From: Catenulispora sp. GP43
GTDB lineage: Bacteria; Actinomycetota; Actinomycetes; Streptomycetales; Catenulisporaceae
Assembly: GCF_041260665.1 (NCBI RefSeq)
Contig: NZ_JBGCCT010000026.1
Location: forward strand, 103,365 to 167,364
Length of the DNA: 64,000 bases
Direction of reading: 5' to 3'
Part shown: piece by piece, positions 35,704-44,773 of the stretch
Numbering within the stretch: the stretch's first letter is position 1
Layout: each line of letters opens with the position of its first letter
Translations under genes and position numbers: made by a program
Notes under the pieces: generated by a model
What the model saw: the letters and a program-made list of their open reading frames with translations, nothing else
What the model was told of the DNA's origin: nothing
The model's database searches: none

Positions 35704-36942
35704 ATGATGGGGCTCCCCTTGTCCAAGATCCTGCCCAGACTGGCTTCGCCGAAGGTCGTCCTGCCGCTCACCGCCGTCGTGGTGGCGTCCGCCGCGATCG
35801 CCGGCACGGCCCTGCACCACGCGCCGGCCAAGCCGGAGTACGCCGCCGGGCTGCCGTCCGACGCGCTGACCGTCGACGCCTACGACTGCGGCGCCGACTG
35901 GACCTCGGCCAAGCCGGGCAAGCAGAACCTGCTCATCGCCAACACCGGGATCGAGACCACCGAGGTGTACCTGGTCGATCCGGGCAGCGGCGCGATCTAC
36001 GGCGAACTCGTCGGGCTGGCCGCCGGGACCACCGACCAGATGCCGGTGGTGCTCGGCGCCGGCACCTACGCCCTGCGCTGCTGGCCGGCCGACGCCGACC
36101 CGGTCACGGGGCCGGCCGTCCACGTCACCGGCAGCGCGTCGGCGGCGATGGCCGGGACCGTGACCCCGGGGGTGCTGCCGGTCTCGCGCGAGGACCTCAC
36201 AGGGCCGGTGAAGCAGTACCAGGCCTATGTCGAGGGCGGGCTGGGCACGCTGAAGCCGCTGGTCGGCAAGCTCCAGGCCGACCTCGCCGCCGGGAACCTG
36301 GACGCCGCCCGCGCCGACTGGCTGCCGGCGCACCAGCAGTACGAGCGGCTCGGCGGCGCGTACGACGCCTTCGGCGACCTCGGCGACGCGATCGACGGAC
36401 TGCCGGACGACCTGCCGGGCGGTGTCGGCGACTCCGGGTTCGGCGGCTTCCACCGCCTCGAGTACGGACTCTGGCACGGCCAGAGCGCCGCGCAGCTGAC
36501 CGGGCCGGCCGCCGACCTGGCGAGCTCGGTGGACAAGCTGGCGGCCCAGTTCCCGACCGCGCAGATCGACCCGCTGCAACTGGGGCTGCGGACGCACGAG
36601 ATCCTCGAGGACGCGGTCCGGTTCGAGCTGTCGGGCCAGAGCGACCAGGGCAGCGGCACGACGCTGGCCACGGTCGAGGCGAACATCGACGGCACGCAGG
36701 CGCTGCTGGGCATCCTGCGGCCGCTGCTCACGCCGCGCGACCCGGACCTGCCGCGCATCGACGCGGCGCTGACCCGCCTGCGCACCCTGACCGAGGCGCA
36801 GCACCGGGCCGACGGCTCGTGGACACCGCCGGCGCAGCTGACGACGGCGCAGCGGGAGGCGCTGAACTCGGCGGCGGGCGGCGCGGTGGAGCTGCTGGCG
36901 CCGGTGGCGACGATCTGCGAGCCGCGGCTGGACAAGTCGTGA
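35704..36942 (+). CDS. efeO: EfeO-type iron-uptake lipoprotein/periplasmic protein (cupredoxin + M75)
   Basis: A 412-residue exported protein. An N-terminal membrane anchor/signal (LPLTAVVVASAAIAGTAL), a cupredoxin-like domain about 50-145 containing LGAGTYALRCWPAD, and a C-terminal M75/imelysin domain with the metal motif HRLEYGLWHG (HxxE) at about 250. EfeO binds iron and passes it to the EfeU permease. Here EfeU is missing; EfeB follows 73 bases downstream. The pair may instead work in haem or iron scavenging with a permease elsewhere. Confidence 0.88.
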   Translation: MMGLPLSKILPRLASPKVVLPLTAVVVASAAIAGTALHHAPAKPEYAAGLPSDALTVDAYDCGADWTSAKPGKQNLLIANTGIETTEVYLVDPGSGAIYGELVGLAAGTTDQMPVVLGAGTYALRCWPADADPVTGPAVHVTGSASAAMAGTVTPGVLPVSREDLTGPVKQYQAYVEGGLGTLKPLVGKLQADLAAGNLDAARADWLPAHQQYERLGGAYDAFGDLGDAIDGLPDDLPGGVGDSGFGGFHRLEYGLWHGQSAAQLTGPAADLASSVDKLAAQFPTAQIDPLQLGLRTHEILEDAVRFELSGQSDQGSGTTLATVEANIDGTQALLGILRPLLTPRDPDLPRIDAALTRLRTLTEAQHRADGSWTPPAQLTTAQREALNSAAGGAVELLAPVATICEPRLDKS

Positions 36943-37015
36943 CGGCCGTGATGTCCGAGCCCGTCCCCCACGACGAAACGTCCGGCCTGAACCAGATCTC
37001 ACCAGGGAGCATCCG

Positions 37016-38257
37016 ATGACCGCCCCGATCGGCCGCCGATCCCTGCTCCGCGCCGCCGGCATCGGCGGTGCGGCCGCAGCCGCCGCCACCGCCGGGACCG
37101 GCGTCGCGCTGACCCGCGACACCGCCTCGGCCGCCGCCGTGCCCGACGGCGCTCCGGCCGCGCCGCCCTCCTTCCGCGGGCCGCACCAGGCCGCGGTGCT
37201 GCGGCCGGCCTCGCCGGCGACGATCATGCTGGCGCTGGACGTCACCGCGACCGACAAAACCGGGCTCACCGAGCTGTTCCGCACGCTGACCGCGCGGGCC
37301 TCGTTCCTCACCGCCGGCGGGCTGCCGGACCAGGCCGGCGTCGCCGGACCGCCCACCGACTCCGGCACGCTCGGGCCGGAGGTGGCCGCCGACAACCTCA
37401 CCGTGACGCTCGGCGTCGGCGCCTCATTGTTCGACGACCGCTTCGGGCTGTCCGCGCGCAAGCCCGCCGGGCTGTTCCCGATGCCGGTCTTCCCGAACGA
37501 CGACCTCGACCAGGCGCAGTGCCACGGCGACCTGAGCCTGCAGCTGTCCGCGGACCACAGCGACACCGTGCTGCACGCGCTGCGCGACATCATGCGCGGC
37601 GTCCGCGGCGCCGCGCAGATCCGGTGGCGCATCGACGGTTTCGTCAGTCCGCCCCGGCCTTCGGGGACGCCGCGCAACCACTTCGGCTTCATGGACGGCA
37701 CCGCCAACCCCGACGTCGCCGACCCGGCGCAGATGAGCCGGCTGGTGTGGGTGGATCCGGCGAAGAACCCGGCGTGGGCGGTCGGCGGGACGTATCTGAG
37801 CGTGCGCCTGATCCGGATGCTGACCGAGTTCTGGGACCGGGTCTCGCTCGGCGAGCAGGAGAACATGTTCGGGCGGCGGCGCGGCAGCGGGGCCCCGCTG
37901 TCCGGGCACGTCGAGACCGACGCCCCGGACTACTCCAACGACGCCACCGGCGAGACGATCCCGCTGACCAGTCACATCCGCCTGGCCAACCCGCGCACCG
38001 CGGCCACCGACGCCTCGCGGATCCTGCGCCGCGGCTACAACTACGACCGCGGCGTGGACCCGAACGGGAACCTCGACATGGGCCTGGTCTTCACGTGTTA
38101 CCAGCAGGACATCCGGCGGCAGTTCGAGACGGTGCAGAACCGCCTGAGCGGAGAGCCGCTGGACGATTACATATCGCCGTTCGGCGGTGGGTACTTCCTG
38201 GTGCTCCCCGGTGTTTCGCCCGGTTCGGACTTCTTCGCCTCGACGCTTCTGACCTGA
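37016..38257 (+). CDS. efeB: EfeB, Dyp-type haem peroxidase/deferrochelatase
   Basis: A 413-residue Tat-exported haem peroxidase. The twin-arginine signal is RRSLLRAAGIGGAAAAAATAG at the N-terminus. The Dyp motif GXXDG is GFMDGTANP at about 224, and the C-terminal GGGYFLVLPGV fits the family. The proximal His is likely in SHIRLANPR. EfeB either oxidises Fe(II) or removes iron from haem. It is co-directional with efeO, and the absence of efeU is notable. Confidence 0.92.
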   Translation: MTAPIGRRSLLRAAGIGGAAAAAATAGTGVALTRDTASAAAVPDGAPAAPPSFRGPHQAAVLRPASPATIMLALDVTATDKTGLTELFRTLTARASFLTAGGLPDQAGVAGPPTDSGTLGPEVAADNLTVTLGVGASLFDDRFGLSARKPAGLFPMPVFPNDDLDQAQCHGDLSLQLSADHSDTVLHALRDIMRGVRGAAQIRWRIDGFVSPPRPSGTPRNHFGFMDGTANPDVADPAQMSRLVWVDPAKNPAWAVGGTYLSVRLIRMLTEFWDRVSLGEQENMFGRRRGSGAPLSGHVETDAPDYSNDATGETIPLTSHIRLANPRTAATDASRILRRGYNYDRGVDPNGNLDMGLVFTCYQQDIRRQFETVQNRLSGEPLDDYISPFGGGYFLVLPGVSPGSDFFASTLLT

Positions 38258-38369
38258 AGATTCGCAGGTCTCGTGTCACAGAATTCTCATCAGATTCCCA
38301 GCGAGTTCACTGCGGTTGTCGAGACTGTCCCCGGAAACAGGCAAGGCCGTCTCTAAGGAAGAGAATCCG

Positions 38370-40007
38370 ATGTCGCAGAGCATGAAACGACTGATCCGCC
38401 GGAAGTGGGTCCTGCCCACGGCCGCCGCCGCGGTGCTCGGTCTTGTCGCCACCCCGAGCGCCTTCGCGTCCGGCTACAACTGGCACCACGGCCACGACGG
38501 GAGCGGCGACAACCGCACCAGCACGCCGATCAAGCACGTGGTCGTGCTGTTCGACGAGAACGTCTCCTACGACCACTACTTCGGCACCTACCCGAAGGCC
38601 GCGAACAACGGCCAGGGCACGCAGTTCACGGCGAAGAAGGACACGCCGAAGTCCAACGGGCTGACCCCGTCGCTGCTGACGGCGAACCCGAACCAGTACA
38701 ACCCGCAGCGGCTGTCCCCGAGCCAGGCGCTGACCTGTGACCAGAACCACGGCTACACGGCCGAGCAGAAGGCCTCGGACAACGGCAAGAACGACGCCTA
38801 CGTCCAGAGCACCAACGTAGCCACCTGCACCGGTCAGCCGATCCTGTACGGCGCCCCCGGCCTGGTCATGGACTACTACGACGGCAACACCGTCACCGGC
38901 CTGTGGAACTACGCTCAGAACTACGCGATGAGCGACAACGCCTACAGCGACGTGTTCGGCCCGTCGACCCCCGGCGCGCTCAACCTGATCTCGGGCCAGA
39001 CCTACGGCGCCACCGCGGTGAACTCCACCACCGGCCAGCCGGTCACCGCCTCGTTCATCGGCGCCCCGAACGCCTCCGGCGTCGGCACGCTGTACACCGA
39101 CGCCGACCCGGCGTACGACGACTGCTCGGACAACGGCCACGCGTCGACCTCGCCGCTGGCCGCGCTGTCCGGCCAGAACGTCGGCGACCTGCTCAACAAG
39201 AAGAACGTGACCTGGGGCTGGTTCCAGGGCGGCTTCGCGCCGACCACCGCCGCGAGCGCCTCGGCGACCGGCTACGCGCAGTGCGGCGCCACGCACACCA
39301 ACATCGGCGGCAACTCCTCCTCCGACTACTCGCCGCACCACAACCCGTTCGAGTACTACAAGTCGACGGCGAACCCGCACCACCTGCCGCCGTCGAAGCC
39401 GTCGATGATCGGCAAGAGCGACCAGGCGAACCACCAGTACGACCTGTCGAACTTCACCACCGCGCTGAACACCGGCAACCTGCCGGCGGTCAGCTTCCTG
39501 AAGGCGGCGGAGTACCAGGACGGCCACGCCGGCTACTCCGACCCGCTGGACGAGCAGAACTTCATCGCGACCGAGATCAACGCGATCCAGAAGTCCGCGG
39601 ACTGGAAGGACACGGCGATCATCGTCGCGTACGACGACTCCGACGGCTGGTACGACCACCAGTCCGGCAAGGTCGTCAGCGGCTCGAACACCGCGCTCGA
39701 CGCCTCCCCGGCCTGCACCGCGGCCACCCCGGCCGCCGGCCAGGCGGACCGCTGCGGCGTCGGCCCGCGCCAGCCGTTCCTGGTGATCTCGCCCTTCAGC
39801 AAGCAGAACTACATCAGCCACAACCAGATCTCCCAGGCCTCGATCCTGCAGTTCGTCGAGAACAACTGGTGCCTGGGCCAGGTGGGCAACGGGTCCTTCG
39901 ACCGCACCGCCGGCTCGATCGACAGCATGTTCAACTTCTGGGACCGCGACGTGCGCAACAAGGTCATCCTGAACCCGACCACCGGCGCCGTCGTCTCGCG
40001 CTGGTAG
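38370..40007 (+). CDS. secreted phosphoesterase (phospholipase C / acid phosphatase family)
   Basis: A 545-residue exported enzyme with signal peptide about 1-34 (RRKWVLPTAAAAVLGLVATPSAFA cut after AFA). The alkaline-phosphatase-like phosphoesterase domain shows IKHVVVLFDENVSYDHYFGTYP near the start of the mature protein, DVFGPSTPGALNLISGQ, and IIVAYDDSDGWYDH with metal-binding Asp/His. AAGGAAGAG precedes ATG 38370. It would hydrolyse phospholipid head groups or phosphomonoesters outside the cell. It resembles the AcpA/PLC-C family rather than zinc phospholipase C. Confidence 0.87.
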   Translation: MSQSMKRLIRRKWVLPTAAAAVLGLVATPSAFASGYNWHHGHDGSGDNRTSTPIKHVVVLFDENVSYDHYFGTYPKAANNGQGTQFTAKKDTPKSNGLTPSLLTANPNQYNPQRLSPSQALTCDQNHGYTAEQKASDNGKNDAYVQSTNVATCTGQPILYGAPGLVMDYYDGNTVTGLWNYAQNYAMSDNAYSDVFGPSTPGALNLISGQTYGATAVNSTTGQPVTASFIGAPNASGVGTLYTDADPAYDDCSDNGHASTSPLAALSGQNVGDLLNKKNVTWGWFQGGFAPTTAASASATGYAQCGATHTNIGGNSSSDYSPHHNPFEYYKSTANPHHLPPSKPSMIGKSDQANHQYDLSNFTTALNTGNLPAVSFLKAAEYQDGHAGYSDPLDEQNFIATEINAIQKSADWKDTAIIVAYDDSDGWYDHQSGKVVSGSNTALDASPACTAATPAAGQADRCGVGPRQPFLVISPFSKQNYISHNQISQASILQFVENNWCLGQVGNGSFDRTAGSIDSMFNFWDRDVRNKVILNPTTGAVVSRW

Positions 40008-40054
40008 TCACCCCCGCCGTCCGCGCTGGCCGGCGAAGCAGAACCAAAGCCGTC

Positions 40055-40093
40055 GGCGCCCGGGCCCTCAGAAGGTGTGAGGGTCCGGGCGCC
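40055..40093 (+). terminator. strong hairpin terminator
   Basis: GGCGCCCGGGCCCTCA and TGAGGGTCCGGGCGCC pair over 16 bp with one mismatch and a 7-base loop, 48 bases after the phosphoesterase stop. Confidence 0.8.
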
Positions 40094-40174
40094 GTGGCGT
40101 CATCCCGAAGGATGAGCGGCACAGAGAACTGACGGCCGATGTCCGGGCCCGCTCCGGCGCAGCACGCTGACAGC

Positions 40175-41626
40175 ATGAACCGAACCAGCACACGACGCAC
40201 GCCGCGCCGAAGGACGCTCTGCCGGGCCGGTGCCGTCACCGTCGCCGCGGCGCTGGTGACGGCCGCGGCCGCGACCGGCGCCGAAGCCGGGGCAGGACGG
40301 TCCCCGCTCGACGGCGTGTGGCGGATGGACGGCTACGGCACGGTCCTGGACGTCGAGGGCGGCACCGTCGCGTCCTACGAGACCACCGCCATCAGCTGTC
40401 TGCCGGACTTCACCGGAGACCAGGTCGGGGCGAGCGGGCCTGACGGGGATACGACTTTCGCAGTGGGGACCACGCAGTTCACCCTCCGCCCCGAGCGGCA
40501 CGCGCGGGCGCTCGCGATGACGATCCAGGAGTCGGTGGGCACCCGGCACCTCACGCGCCTGCCCACGCTCCCCGCCCGGTGCTCGCAGCCGACTCCCACC
40601 GATCCGCGCACCGTCTTCGACGTCTTCTGGCAGACCTACCAGGAGAACTATCCGTTCTTCGCCGCGCGCGGCATCGACTGGCAGGCCACCGGGAACCGTC
40701 TGCGGGCCGAGATCACCCCGACCACGACCGACGCCCAGCTCTTCCAGATCCTCACCCAGGCCTTCGCCCCGCTGAACGACGCCCACACCGCCCTCAGCGA
40801 CGGCACCACGACGGTCTCGCCGTCCCGGCCCGGCACCATCGATCCGAGCCGCGGCTACGACCTCGAGATCAAGGCCTTCATCCAGGCGCACGACCTCACC
40901 ACCCCGCTCCAGGAATGGGGGCGCGGCCACATCGCCTACGCGGACCTCCCCGGCGGGATCGGCTACCTGCGCCTGTCCTCGTTCGCCGGTTACACCAGCC
41001 CCGACGACAGCGGCGGCTTCTCCGCCGACCAGGCCGAGCTCACCAAGGCACTCGACGCGATCTTCACCCCGGCCCGGACCCAAGGGCCGAACGCCTTGCG
41101 CGGCCTGGTCATCGACGACCGCGTCAACGGCGGCGGCTCCGACGTCCTGGCGCTGGACGTCGTCTCGCGCCTGACCGCCACGCCGTACACCGCCTACTGG
41201 AAGAAGCACCGCGACGACCCGGGCGACCCGGCCGTGTTCAGCGACCCGCAGCCGATCCGTGTCGGCCCGTCGGACAAGCCGGTCTACCGCGGCCCCATCG
41301 CGCTGCTGACCGGCGGCTCGACGGTGAGCGCCGGCGAGACGTTCGCACAGGCGCTGACGGGCCGCTCCCCCGCCCCGGTCCGCATCGGAGAGAACACCCA
41401 GGGCTCGTTCTCCGACACGCTGAACCGGGTTCTGCCCAACGGCTGGGAGTTCGAGCTCCCGAACGAGGAGTATCCGGTCTCGCGCACCGGCCCCACCTTC
41501 GACATCACCGGGATCCCGCCGCGGATCCGGATCCCCGTGTTCCCGCCGGCCGAGATGGCAGCCGGGAAGGACACGGTGTTCAGCGAAGCGGTCGCGCTGC
41601 TCAGCTGTCCGAAGGGCAAGGGCTGA
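40175..41626 (+). CDS. secreted S41-family (tail-specific/tricorn-type) serine peptidase
   Basis: A 483-residue exported protein if started at ATG 40175, which gives a clean signal peptide (basic RRTPRRRTLCRAG, then AVTVAAALVTAAAATGAEA); ATG 40139 would add 12 residues. The S41 domain covers about 180-480: a helical DPRTVFDVFWQTYQENYPFF, a strand-rich GGIGYLRLSSFAGY, and the catalytic-serine region ALLTGGSTVSAGETFAQAL. An obvious PDZ domain is absent. The role is probably degradation of peptides outside the cell; targets are unknown. Confidence 0.8.
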   Translation: MNRTSTRRTPRRRTLCRAGAVTVAAALVTAAAATGAEAGAGRSPLDGVWRMDGYGTVLDVEGGTVASYETTAISCLPDFTGDQVGASGPDGDTTFAVGTTQFTLRPERHARALAMTIQESVGTRHLTRLPTLPARCSQPTPTDPRTVFDVFWQTYQENYPFFAARGIDWQATGNRLRAEITPTTTDAQLFQILTQAFAPLNDAHTALSDGTTTVSPSRPGTIDPSRGYDLEIKAFIQAHDLTTPLQEWGRGHIAYADLPGGIGYLRLSSFAGYTSPDDSGGFSADQAELTKALDAIFTPARTQGPNALRGLVIDDRVNGGGSDVLALDVVSRLTATPYTAYWKKHRDDPGDPAVFSDPQPIRVGPSDKPVYRGPIALLTGGSTVSAGETFAQALTGRSPAPVRIGENTQGSFSDTLNRVLPNGWEFELPNEEYPVSRTGPTFDITGIPPRIRIPVFPPAEMAAGKDTVFSEAVALLSCPKGKG

Positions 41627-41683
41627 GGACCGGGCCGACCGGGCCGACCAGGCTTACCGGGCCCGGAAGCACCGACAGCCAAG

Positions 41684-42343
41684 TCATCGGTTCCACAGAT
41701 CCGCAGACGTCAACCGCCCCGGATCGGCGTACAACTCGGCCCAGTCCAGAACGTCGTCGGCGACGCTCTCCCAGCCGGGAGCGCTCAGCGTGTGGTGACA
41801 GCCGGCGGGGTACTCGAGGTAGCTGGTGACCGCCTCCGACTTCCAGTAGCGGCGTGCGGTCGCCTCCACCGAGTCCGGCGGCACACTGCGGTCCGCACCG
41901 CTGCCGACCAACAGCAGCGGGGCCCGCAAGGACGAACGGTAGTCGATCGTCAGAGGATCGGCGCGACGAGACGGCCGTGCGCCGGTGAAGACCCGCCCAC
42001 GCACTCGCCGTTCGGGAATCCGCGGCGGGTTGACGGCGACGCCTGCCACGCCGTACCCGCGATCGAGCAGCAACTGCACGATCACCCCGCCGAAGCAGTG
42101 CCCGATCAAGACCGGAGGCTGCGGCACCGTCAGCAGGAGCCGCTCGTAGTAGGTGACGACCGACGCGACCTGCGCCCAGTCGCGCGGCCCGACGCAGTCG
42201 GCGGACGGCGGAAGCGGGGCACCGGTGGCGATGACGCTGTATCCGCGCGCGGTGTAGCGGGACATCCAGCCCTGCCAGTCCAGGGTCGTGACACAGGTGC
42301 CGCCGATCAGCACGACGGTCTCCGGATGCGGCTCGGAGTTCAT
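41684..42343 (-). CDS. alpha/beta hydrolase
   Basis: A 219-residue alpha/beta hydrolase fold protein. The oxyanion segment is VVLIGGTCVT, and the nucleophile elbow is GHCFGG, so the nucleophile would be Cys rather than Ser (dienelactone hydrolase also uses Cys). The catalytic His is likely in GCHHTLS near the C-terminus and Asp in GSGADRSVPP. Its ATG overlaps the WhiB stop (ATGA), so it is co-translated with a redox/Fe-S regulator. Confidence 0.82.
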   Translation of the reverse strand: MNSEPHPETVVLIGGTCVTTLDWQGWMSRYTARGYSVIATGAPLPPSADCVGPRDWAQVASVVTYYERLLLTVPQPPVLIGHCFGGVIVQLLLDRGYGVAGVAVNPPRIPERRVRGRVFTGARPSRRADPLTIDYRSSLRAPLLLVGSGADRSVPPDSVEATARRYWKSEAVTSYLEYPAGCHHTLSAPGWESVADDVLDWAELYADPGRLTSADLWNR

Positions 42344-42687
42344 CACGCGGCCTCGGCCCGCGAGGCGGTGGTCTCCCGGGAACGGGCCGCCGCGATGTCG
42401 ACGCGCGAAAGGCCGCCGCGCGGCCGGCGCAGCTGCGCGATGCGCTCCTGGCTCGTCGTGCCGCCCCAGATGCCGTGCTCCTCGCCGACGGCCAACGCGA
42501 ACCGCGCGCACTCCTCGCGCACCGGACAGGCGTCGCACAACTCCTGGGCGAGCCGTTCCCGCTCGCGCCGGGCGAACCCGCGCTCGCCAGAAGGCGAGAA
42601 GAACCGTGCGCTGTCGGCACCCCTGCAGGCGGCGGACTCCTGCCAATCCCACAACGCGGCTATCGGCCGCAGCCCTGAACCGTTCAT
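42343..42687 (-). CDS. WhiB-like Fe-S transcription factor
   Basis: A 114-residue WhiB-family protein. The four cluster cysteines are Cys21, Cys51, Cys54 and Cys60 (ACRGAD, LCDACPVREEC), followed by the conserved turn GIWGGTT and a basic C-terminus (RRPRGG). Wbl proteins bind a 4Fe-4S cluster and the principal sigma factor. ATG 42687 lies nine bases after GAAGGG; ATG 42693 is an alternative. The coupled alpha/beta hydrolase gene downstream is unusual. Confidence 0.92.
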   Translation of the reverse strand: MNGSGLRPIAALWDWQESAACRGADSARFFSPSGERGFARRERERLAQELCDACPVREECARFALAVGEEHGIWGGTTSQERIAQLRRPRGGLSRVDIAAARSRETTASRAEAA

Positions 42688-42924
42688 GGTCATGATCCCT
42701 TCTGACGCTGTCACCGCGAGGTGTCGTGGTTCCCACGTGTGGATCATGCTAAGAAGCGGCAGGTGGAGCTGGCTTCCGTCATATGACTCGTGCTGTTTCG
42801 GCAGATGGCCGGCGACCGGGGCGCGGCACGGGCCGGTCTCACGCCCCGCTCAGTCATTCGACCGTCAGTGAGCCGCCAGTCCGGTCACCGGCACCGCCAA
42901 GGAGCAGGCGCTGGCGCGCCCGCG

Positions 42925-43329
42925 CACCTGGCCGAGGGCGGCTGGAACGCGGCCCTGGCCGGGCTGATCGAGGGGACGCCCGACGAGGCGATCCTGCACA
43001 ACCAGATCATGTTCGTCCGCCCGCTTCCCACCTTCGTCTCACGCCGGGTGGTGCTGGCCGGCGACGCCGCGCACGGCCTCTCGCCGCACATCGCCGCCAG
43101 CGGCACCCTCGGCGTCGAGGATGTCGGCGTGCTGGCTCGCGCCCTTGCCGATAACTGCGGCGACATCGCGTCCGCACTGAAGGAGTACGACGCGGATCGC
43201 CGCGTGCGCTACGAGGGCGTCCGCGAGCACTCGCGCGCCGTCGAGAGCGCCGACGACGCGCCTTCCTACGCCGAGCACTACGCGGCGTTCAGCCACTGGA
43301 TGCTCGCCGAACCCCCGCGAGGCGGCTGA
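42925..43329 (+). pseudogene. C-terminal remnant of an FAD-dependent monooxygenase
   Basis: About 134 residues match the distal part of aromatic/flavin monooxygenases: FVSRRVVLAGDAAHGLSPHI is the second FAD motif (GD), followed by GTLGVEDVGVLARALADN. The N-terminal FAD-binding GxGxxG and catalytic half are missing; upstream sequence in this frame shows no homology. It overlaps the convergent CMD-like gene by 41 bases. Best read as a decayed gene. Confidence 0.6.
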
Positions 43330-43876
43330 AGCGCGGCGAGCCGGGTTCCAGGGGAAGCCTGACGGCGCGGGCGGTGAAGCTGATGGCGTGGTACCAGCCG
43401 CAGACCATCAAGAGGTCGAGGATCTGCTCGTCGGTGAACTCCGCGGCGAGCCGGGACCAGAGTGCGTCGTCGATGTCGTTGGCGTCGTGCAGGGCGTCTG
43501 CGGCGTCGAGGAGCAGGCGGTCGCGTTCGGCGGTCCAGCAGGGATCGGCGCTGTCCCCTTCGGTGATGGACGCGATCTGGTCGTCGGTGAGGGCGGCGCG
43601 ATCGGCGAAGTAGGCGACGTGCACACCCCACTCGTATTCACAGCCGCAGCGCGCGCAGGTGCGGTCGATGAGGATCTCGCGGTCGCGCAGGCTGAGGGTG
43701 AGGCGGCGGCTGAGGACGTGGCCGCCCCAGCCGTGGAGCGCCTCGGCGAGCGGGAGGCTGCGGGCATAGGTGCGGAACAACGCGATCGGCTCTTGGCCGC
43801 CGGGCATCATGCGCCGCAACAGGTCGGCGGCCTGGTCGGAGTACGGCGGTGAAAGCGGTGGGATCCGGGCGGCCAT
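43289..43876 (-). CDS. carboxymuconolactone decarboxylase-family protein
   Basis: A 195-residue CMD-like protein of the 4-carboxymuconolactone/AhpD superfamily. The core RCARCGCEYEWGVHVAY (RTCARCGCEYEWGVH) contains the CxxC and downstream His. ATG 43876 has GGGAG nine bases upstream. It is divergent from the HxlR regulator, forming a typical pair responding to electrophiles or redox stress. Confidence 0.83.
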   Translation of the reverse strand: MAARIPPLSPPYSDQAADLLRRMMPGGQEPIALFRTYARSLPLAEALHGWGGHVLSRRLTLSLRDREILIDRTCARCGCEYEWGVHVAYFADRAALTDDQIASITEGDSADPCWTAERDRLLLDAADALHDANDIDDALWSRLAAEFTDEQILDLLMVCGWYHAISFTARAVRLPLEPGSPRFSRLAGVRRASSG

Positions 43877-43910
43877 GGTGGTCGGCTCCCTTCGGGGTTC
43901 CGTGGAAAAC

Positions 43911-43927
43911 GCTTCGATTTTAGAAGC
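43911..43927. promoter_or_regulatory. probable HxlR operator between the divergent pair
   Basis: GCTTC-N7-GAAGC is an inverted repeat 34 bases upstream of the CMD start and 71 upstream of the HxlR start. HxlR proteins bind short symmetric sites of this kind. Confidence 0.4.
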
Positions 43928-43998
43928 ATTGAGGGCGAGAGTAGTGTTTCTGGTTCCGAAGCGCCACCCCCTCGCACACCCGCGAAAGGACACCCCGC

Positions 43999-44379
43999 AT
44001 GACCGCCGCACCCTCCGGCGCCCCGCGCCCCGGCCGCCCGGTCCGCGGCTCCTCCAGCGGCCGTCCGCTGATGGCCGCGCTCGACTTGTTCGGCCGACGC
44101 TGGGTGCTGCGCGTCATCTGGGAGCTGCGGGAAGAGGCGCTGGGCTTCCGGCCGTTGCAGGCGCGGTGCGACGGCATGTCGTCGAGCGTCCTGCACCAGC
44201 GCCTGACCGAACTGCAGGAGAGCCTGCTCGTCGAGCGCGACGCCGCCGGGGCCTACCGGCTCACGAAGCTCGGCGATGACGCGCGCGACGAGCTGCGCGG
44301 GCTGGTCCGCTGGTCCGAACGCTGGGCGAGTGCTTTGGAGGAGGATGCGCGGGACGAGGACGCCGCCGGCGAACGCTGA
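43999..44379 (+). CDS. HxlR-family winged-helix regulator
   Basis: A 126-residue HxlR/DUF24 protein. Typical core: ALDLFGRRWVLRVIWELRE, GFRPLQARCDGMSSSVLHQR, LTELQESLLVERD. Cys (in RCDGM) could be the redox sensor used by several HxlR members. It is divergent from the CMD-like gene. Confidence 0.9.
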   Translation: MTAAPSGAPRPGRPVRGSSSGRPLMAALDLFGRRWVLRVIWELREEALGFRPLQARCDGMSSSVLHQRLTELQESLLVERDAAGAYRLTKLGDDARDELRGLVRWSERWASALEEDARDEDAAGER

Positions 44380-44428
44380 TCTGGTGGAAGTCGCGTCATG
44401 AAACGGGGATTCGGCCGTCTCTTCATGT

Positions 44429-44773
44429 ATGAAAGAGCCCCGCTACATGGTCCGGCTGGCCTTCCGCGTCCGCGCTGACAGCGTCGCCCGCATCGGCTAT
44501 CTGTTCCCGGCCGCGTACTTCTCCACCGGGGAGCACGCTGAGCGGTTCGGGATGTGCCTGTGGGCCACGCGGCACCGCGATGTCGTGGCCCTGCACGTGT
44601 TCCCGCCGGTGAGCGGCCGCAGCCTCGCGCCGGACGGCTGGTCGATCGCCGAGCCGGTGCACGTCGACTGCCGGTCGCTGCCGCGCCGCCGGGTGCCGGC
44701 GATCGCCGTGGCGCCCGGCGGCGCGATGTGGTTGCAGGGAGCCGATCAGCCGTGGTGGATGGCCAAGGCGTAG
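44429..44773 (+). CDS. hypothetical 114-residue protein
   Basis: No family recognised. The codon pattern is strongly G/C at third positions, supporting a real gene. It contains LAFRVRADSVARIGYLFPAA and a C-terminus rich in Trp (MWLQGADQPWWMAKA). The last 28 bases overlap the convergent PL7 lyase gene. No signal peptide. A shorter spurious frame cannot be excluded. Confidence 0.5.
   Translation: MKEPRYMVRLAFRVRADSVARIGYLFPAAYFSTGEHAERFGMCLWATRHRDVVALHVFPPVSGRSLAPDGWSIAEPVHVDCRSLPRRRVPAIAVAPGGAMWLQGADQPWWMAKA

Noticed and set aside
38305..38320. Possible PHO box (GTTCACTGCGGTTGTC) before the phosphoesterase
   Set aside because: Only the first half resembles the direct-repeat unit GTTCACC, and spacing is 10 rather than 11; not convincing.
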